From contig CAZNVG010000008.1 of NCBI GenBank assembly GCA_964576475.1, positions 1 to 39,882 on the forward strand: DNA of 39,882 nucleotides, read 5' to 3'. Position 1 is the stretch's first letter. The number at the start of each line of letters is the position of its first letter. Both the position numbers and the translations under genes were made by a program. Of the stretch, positions 38,091-39,882 are shown piece by piece. A model generated the notes under the pieces. It had not been told where the DNA came from, made no database searches, and was given only the letters and a program-made list of their open reading frames with translations. Source of the stretch: CAZNVG01 sp964576475. GTDB taxonomy: Bacteria; Patescibacteriota; Saccharimonadia; Saccharimonadales; CAZNVG01.

Positions 38091-38151
38091 CTTGTTTAGT
38101 ACTTACTAGTTTAACACCTTATGCCAATTGCCAAAACAGTGCGAACTACCC

Positions 38152-38220
38152 CTAAAACCTTCTCACCCTATCAGACCGGTCACCTACTTGGCGGTCAACA
38201 CCTATGGAGAGTCGGTATTT
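38152..38220. repeat. 69-bp direct repeat, copy 1 (surface-protein tail)
   Basis: This copy encodes the last 22 residues and stop of the surface protein. It matches 39814-39882 at 68 of 69 bases; the one difference is a silent change in a Gly codon. Confidence 0.95.
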
Positions 38221-39768
38221 GGCAAGAGGAAGGGAGACTACTTTGAGATGGTGGAAGTAGGAGTAGTTGACATCACTACTTGCTTCTGTGAGTGGTGTTT
38301 TGTGTTTACGGTAGTCTAGGTAGGTGTAGAGGGTAGCGGCAACGAGGAACAGGCCAACTGGTGTCGCTAGCGCGACAAAGACGCCTGTTTTGGCAAGCGT
38401 ACCTGCGGTGGTGGCTGCGGCCGATTTAACACCGAGGACGACGGCGACATTGACGTTAGAGAGCGTCACTGCGGTGCTTGATGAACTCACCGCTAGTGTC
38501 ACTCCTTCTGTGTCAACGTGCTCAACCTGATCTGTATACATATCGATTACATCTATTCCCGTCTGGTTGAAACCCGTACCTGGAGTCGAGGCATAGAGGT
38601 GCTGGAAATCAGGACTTTGGAAGATTCCAATCACTCCCGCAGCCAACTGGATAGTTTTTATCACCTGACCATTCGTGCTATCGAGTACAAGTAGTTTATC
38701 TGCGAAAGCATTGTCCTGGATTCCGGTAGAGCTCGTTAGGTACAGGCGAGAATTATCAAGATTAAGCAATATTATCGTTGGAGAAAAATCAACAGGGTAT
38801 GTCGCCACAATGTCGTCTGACACAATATCGTGCTTAACAACCGCACCAGTATTACCAATGCATGGCGTGAAATAGTACGGATAGGTGCTGTCCTGCGAAA
38901 AAGCTACTGTTGCCATAGTGGCGTCGACTGGGCAACCACCTTCAATGGTTTTAACAATTGCGTCAGTCGCTGGATCGATAACCGCAATTTTACCGGTCTG
39001 ACCGGGAACAAAATAGGTTGCGTATATCTTCCCACTCGGTGAGCGCCATGCGGTAATTGGTCTGCCAGGCACTGTAATGTCCTCTACCCATGCGTTTGAA
39101 GCGACATCTATAACAGATATAGATGTTAAGTTGAGATTCGGGGAGTAGTATTTTGTTCCATCGGCAGAGAATGCTCCTGCGTTGGCGCGTGAGTTATCTG
39201 GATAATTGCCTGTCACACTTACGGGATCAGTAGGTGCATTTGCATCAAACTTTCCAGGCCGGACACTACCGCCTAGCGTTCCTGCTGTGTAAAATATGCC
39301 ATCTTGTGTTGGAGATGGCATAAGTCCTGCGTGCAGCGTTGTGTCGTTTACGGGATAGGCGTTCGAAACATTAATAGCATTATCGCTCAGGCGCAGCTGG
39401 TTAATGGTGATCGTGTTTTCATTCACTGGCTTCATCGTGAAGTAGCCGAACCCGGTGTTTGAGATAGAGCGTACAGTTATACTATTATCTCCATCTGGTA
39501 GTCCCACCAGATTCTTTGACCAGTTTCCACTACCATCAGCTCGTGCCTGCGCTAAAGTAGTGCCGTTTCGTATGATGGCAATAGTTGCGTTGGGTGCTGC
39601 GGTTCCTGACACAGTGAAATCATTTCCGGTAAATGTCTGTCCGTTGACAGGAGCGCTAATAGTTAATGAGGCAGCATGTGCAGTGGATCCTTGCATGGAA
39701 ACAATTGCCACTATTATGAGCATAAACATACTTAGCAGTATCGAGAGTTTAGTCGTAGTCTTTTTCAA
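38152..39768 (-). CDS. Secreted surface protein, Ig-like domain plus beta-propeller, LAKTG and basic cytoplasmic tail
   Basis: A protein of 538 residues with a TTG start. Seen: a signal peptide (1-32), a bacterial Ig-like domain with DGSGNWS (about 33-118), a beta-propeller with repeats such as TSISVIDVASNAW and KIAVIDPATDAIVKTI (about 200-410), then LAKTG (458-462), a membrane segment, and a 53-residue tail DYRKHKxPL ... VSLPLxKYRLS ... RVRRF. AAAGGTG sits just before the TTG. It is the complete paralogue of the gene at the left edge. The tail is far longer than a sortase signal's, so the LAKTG may be chance, or the tail may have a separate job inside the cell. Its ligand is unknown. Confidence 0.85.
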   Translation of the reverse strand: MKKTTTKLSILLSMFMLIIVAIVSMQGSTAHAASLTISAPVNGQTFTGNDFTVSGTAAPNATIAIIRNGTTLAQARADGSGNWSKNLVGLPDGDNSITVRSISNTGFGYFTMKPVNENTITINQLRLSDNAINVSNAYPVNDTTLHAGLMPSPTQDGIFYTAGTLGGSVRPGKFDANAPTDPVSVTGNYPDNSRANAGAFSADGTKYYSPNLNLTSISVIDVASNAWVEDITVPGRPITAWRSPSGKIYATYFVPGQTGKIAVIDPATDAIVKTIEGGCPVDATMATVAFSQDSTYPYYFTPCIGNTGAVVKHDIVSDDIVATYPVDFSPTIILLNLDNSRLYLTSSTGIQDNAFADKLLVLDSTNGQVIKTIQLAAGVIGIFQSPDFQHLYASTPGTGFNQTGIDVIDMYTDQVEHVDTEGVTLAVSSSSTAVTLSNVNVAVVLGVKSAAATTAGTLAKTGVFVALATPVGLFLVAATLYTYLDYRKHKTPLTEASSDVNYSYFHHLKVVSLPLAKYRLSIGVDRQVGDRSDRVRRF

Positions 39769-39796
39769 TGCATCACCTTTATGGTTATTTAGAATA

Positions 39797-39805
39797 AGTA
39801 TAGCA
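39797..39805 (-). promoter_or_regulatory. Extended -10 promoter of the surface-protein gene
   Basis: TGC-TATACT on the minus strand, about 30 bases before the TTG start, giving room for a real leader with a ribosome site. Confidence 0.55.
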
Positions 39806-39816
39806 AAAGTTTGCTA
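39801..39816. promoter_or_regulatory. Perfect-arm palindrome overlapping the surface-protein promoter
   Basis: TAGCAAA-AG-TTTGCTA (16 bases) overlaps the -10 element and the stop codon of the next gene. The 2-base centre is too small for a stable RNA loop, so an operator is more likely than a terminator. Confidence 0.45.
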
Positions 39817-39882
39817 AAACCTTCTCACCCTATCAGACCGGTCCCCTACTTGGCGGTCAACACCTATGGAGAGTCGGTATTT
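39814..39882 (-). CDS. C-terminal end of a third surface-protein paralogue (5' part outside window)
   Basis: The last 22 codons and the stop are present. The peptide KYRLSIGVDRQ ... RVRRF is identical to the tail of the 538-residue protein just downstream. The DNA differs at one silent base. The paralogues are thus in tandem on the same strand, and the near identity points to recent duplication or gene conversion of the tail. Confidence 0.8.
   Translation of the reverse strand, partial: KYRLSIGVDRQVGDRSDRVRRF

Overview
The window looks like a piece of a small-genome Patescibacteria (CPR) bacterium, most likely Saccharibacteria (TM7). This is inferred from gene content, very tight packing with 1-4 base gene overlaps, TGA used as a normal stop, and acidic-tailed ribosomal/KH proteins; no rRNA is present to prove it. 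A run of ten N at 523-532 marks a scaffold join. No transposase, IS element, CRISPR array, rRNA or phage gene was seen. Layout: 1-6349 is a cell-surface region: a partial Ig/beta-propeller surface protein, a secreted esterase, tRNA-Glu, a 780-residue LASTG-tailed surface protein and a Tat-exported GH16 glucanase lipoprotein. 6355-10832 holds a Y-family DNA polymerase with a small partner gene, two unknown genes (one strikingly GC-rich) and a 522-residue unknown protein. 11024-18690 is the centrepiece, after khpA: a NAD locus with nadD, a NUDT9-type ADP-ribose pyrophosphatase, glutamine-dependent nadE, an NrtR-type regulator, an ADP-ribosylglycohydrolase, pncA and pncB. 18753-21121 is a core operon rpmF-nusB-nudix-rnc-rpsP. 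21242-23964 holds a small unknown gene and leuS. 24023-31058 is a wall-precursor region (two MurF-type ligases, ddl, an aminotransferase, a PurN-type formyltransferase, a hydrolase) split by a second GC-rich orphan gene. 31101-38077 holds tRNA-Ala, membrane proteins, ligA, htpX and lemA. 38152-39882 has a second complete Ig/propeller surface protein and the last 22 codons of a third. How the genes work together: the NAD locus can turn nicotinamide into NAD (PncA, PncB, NadD, NadE), free ADP-ribose from ADP-ribosylated targets (ARH) and cut it to AMP plus ribose-5-phosphate (NUDT9-type Nudix), under a regulator family known to sense ADP-ribose. I found two near-perfect 20-base operators in the arh/pncA gap and a third, 12-of-14 matching site in the nadD/nadE gap, so one regulator could control all four transcription units. 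NAD-dependent LigA in the same window is a major consumer of this cofactor. Two further themes stand out. First, at least eleven operon-leading genes have a -10 box only 6-9 bases before the start codon, which predicts leaderless mRNAs, while internal genes and the two GC-rich orphans use Shine-Dalgarno sites. Second, a cytoplasmic C-terminal tail (DYRKHKxPL ... VSLPLxKYRLS ... RRF) is shared by the large surface proteins and by a stand-alone 77-residue membrane protein wedged between ddl and murF.
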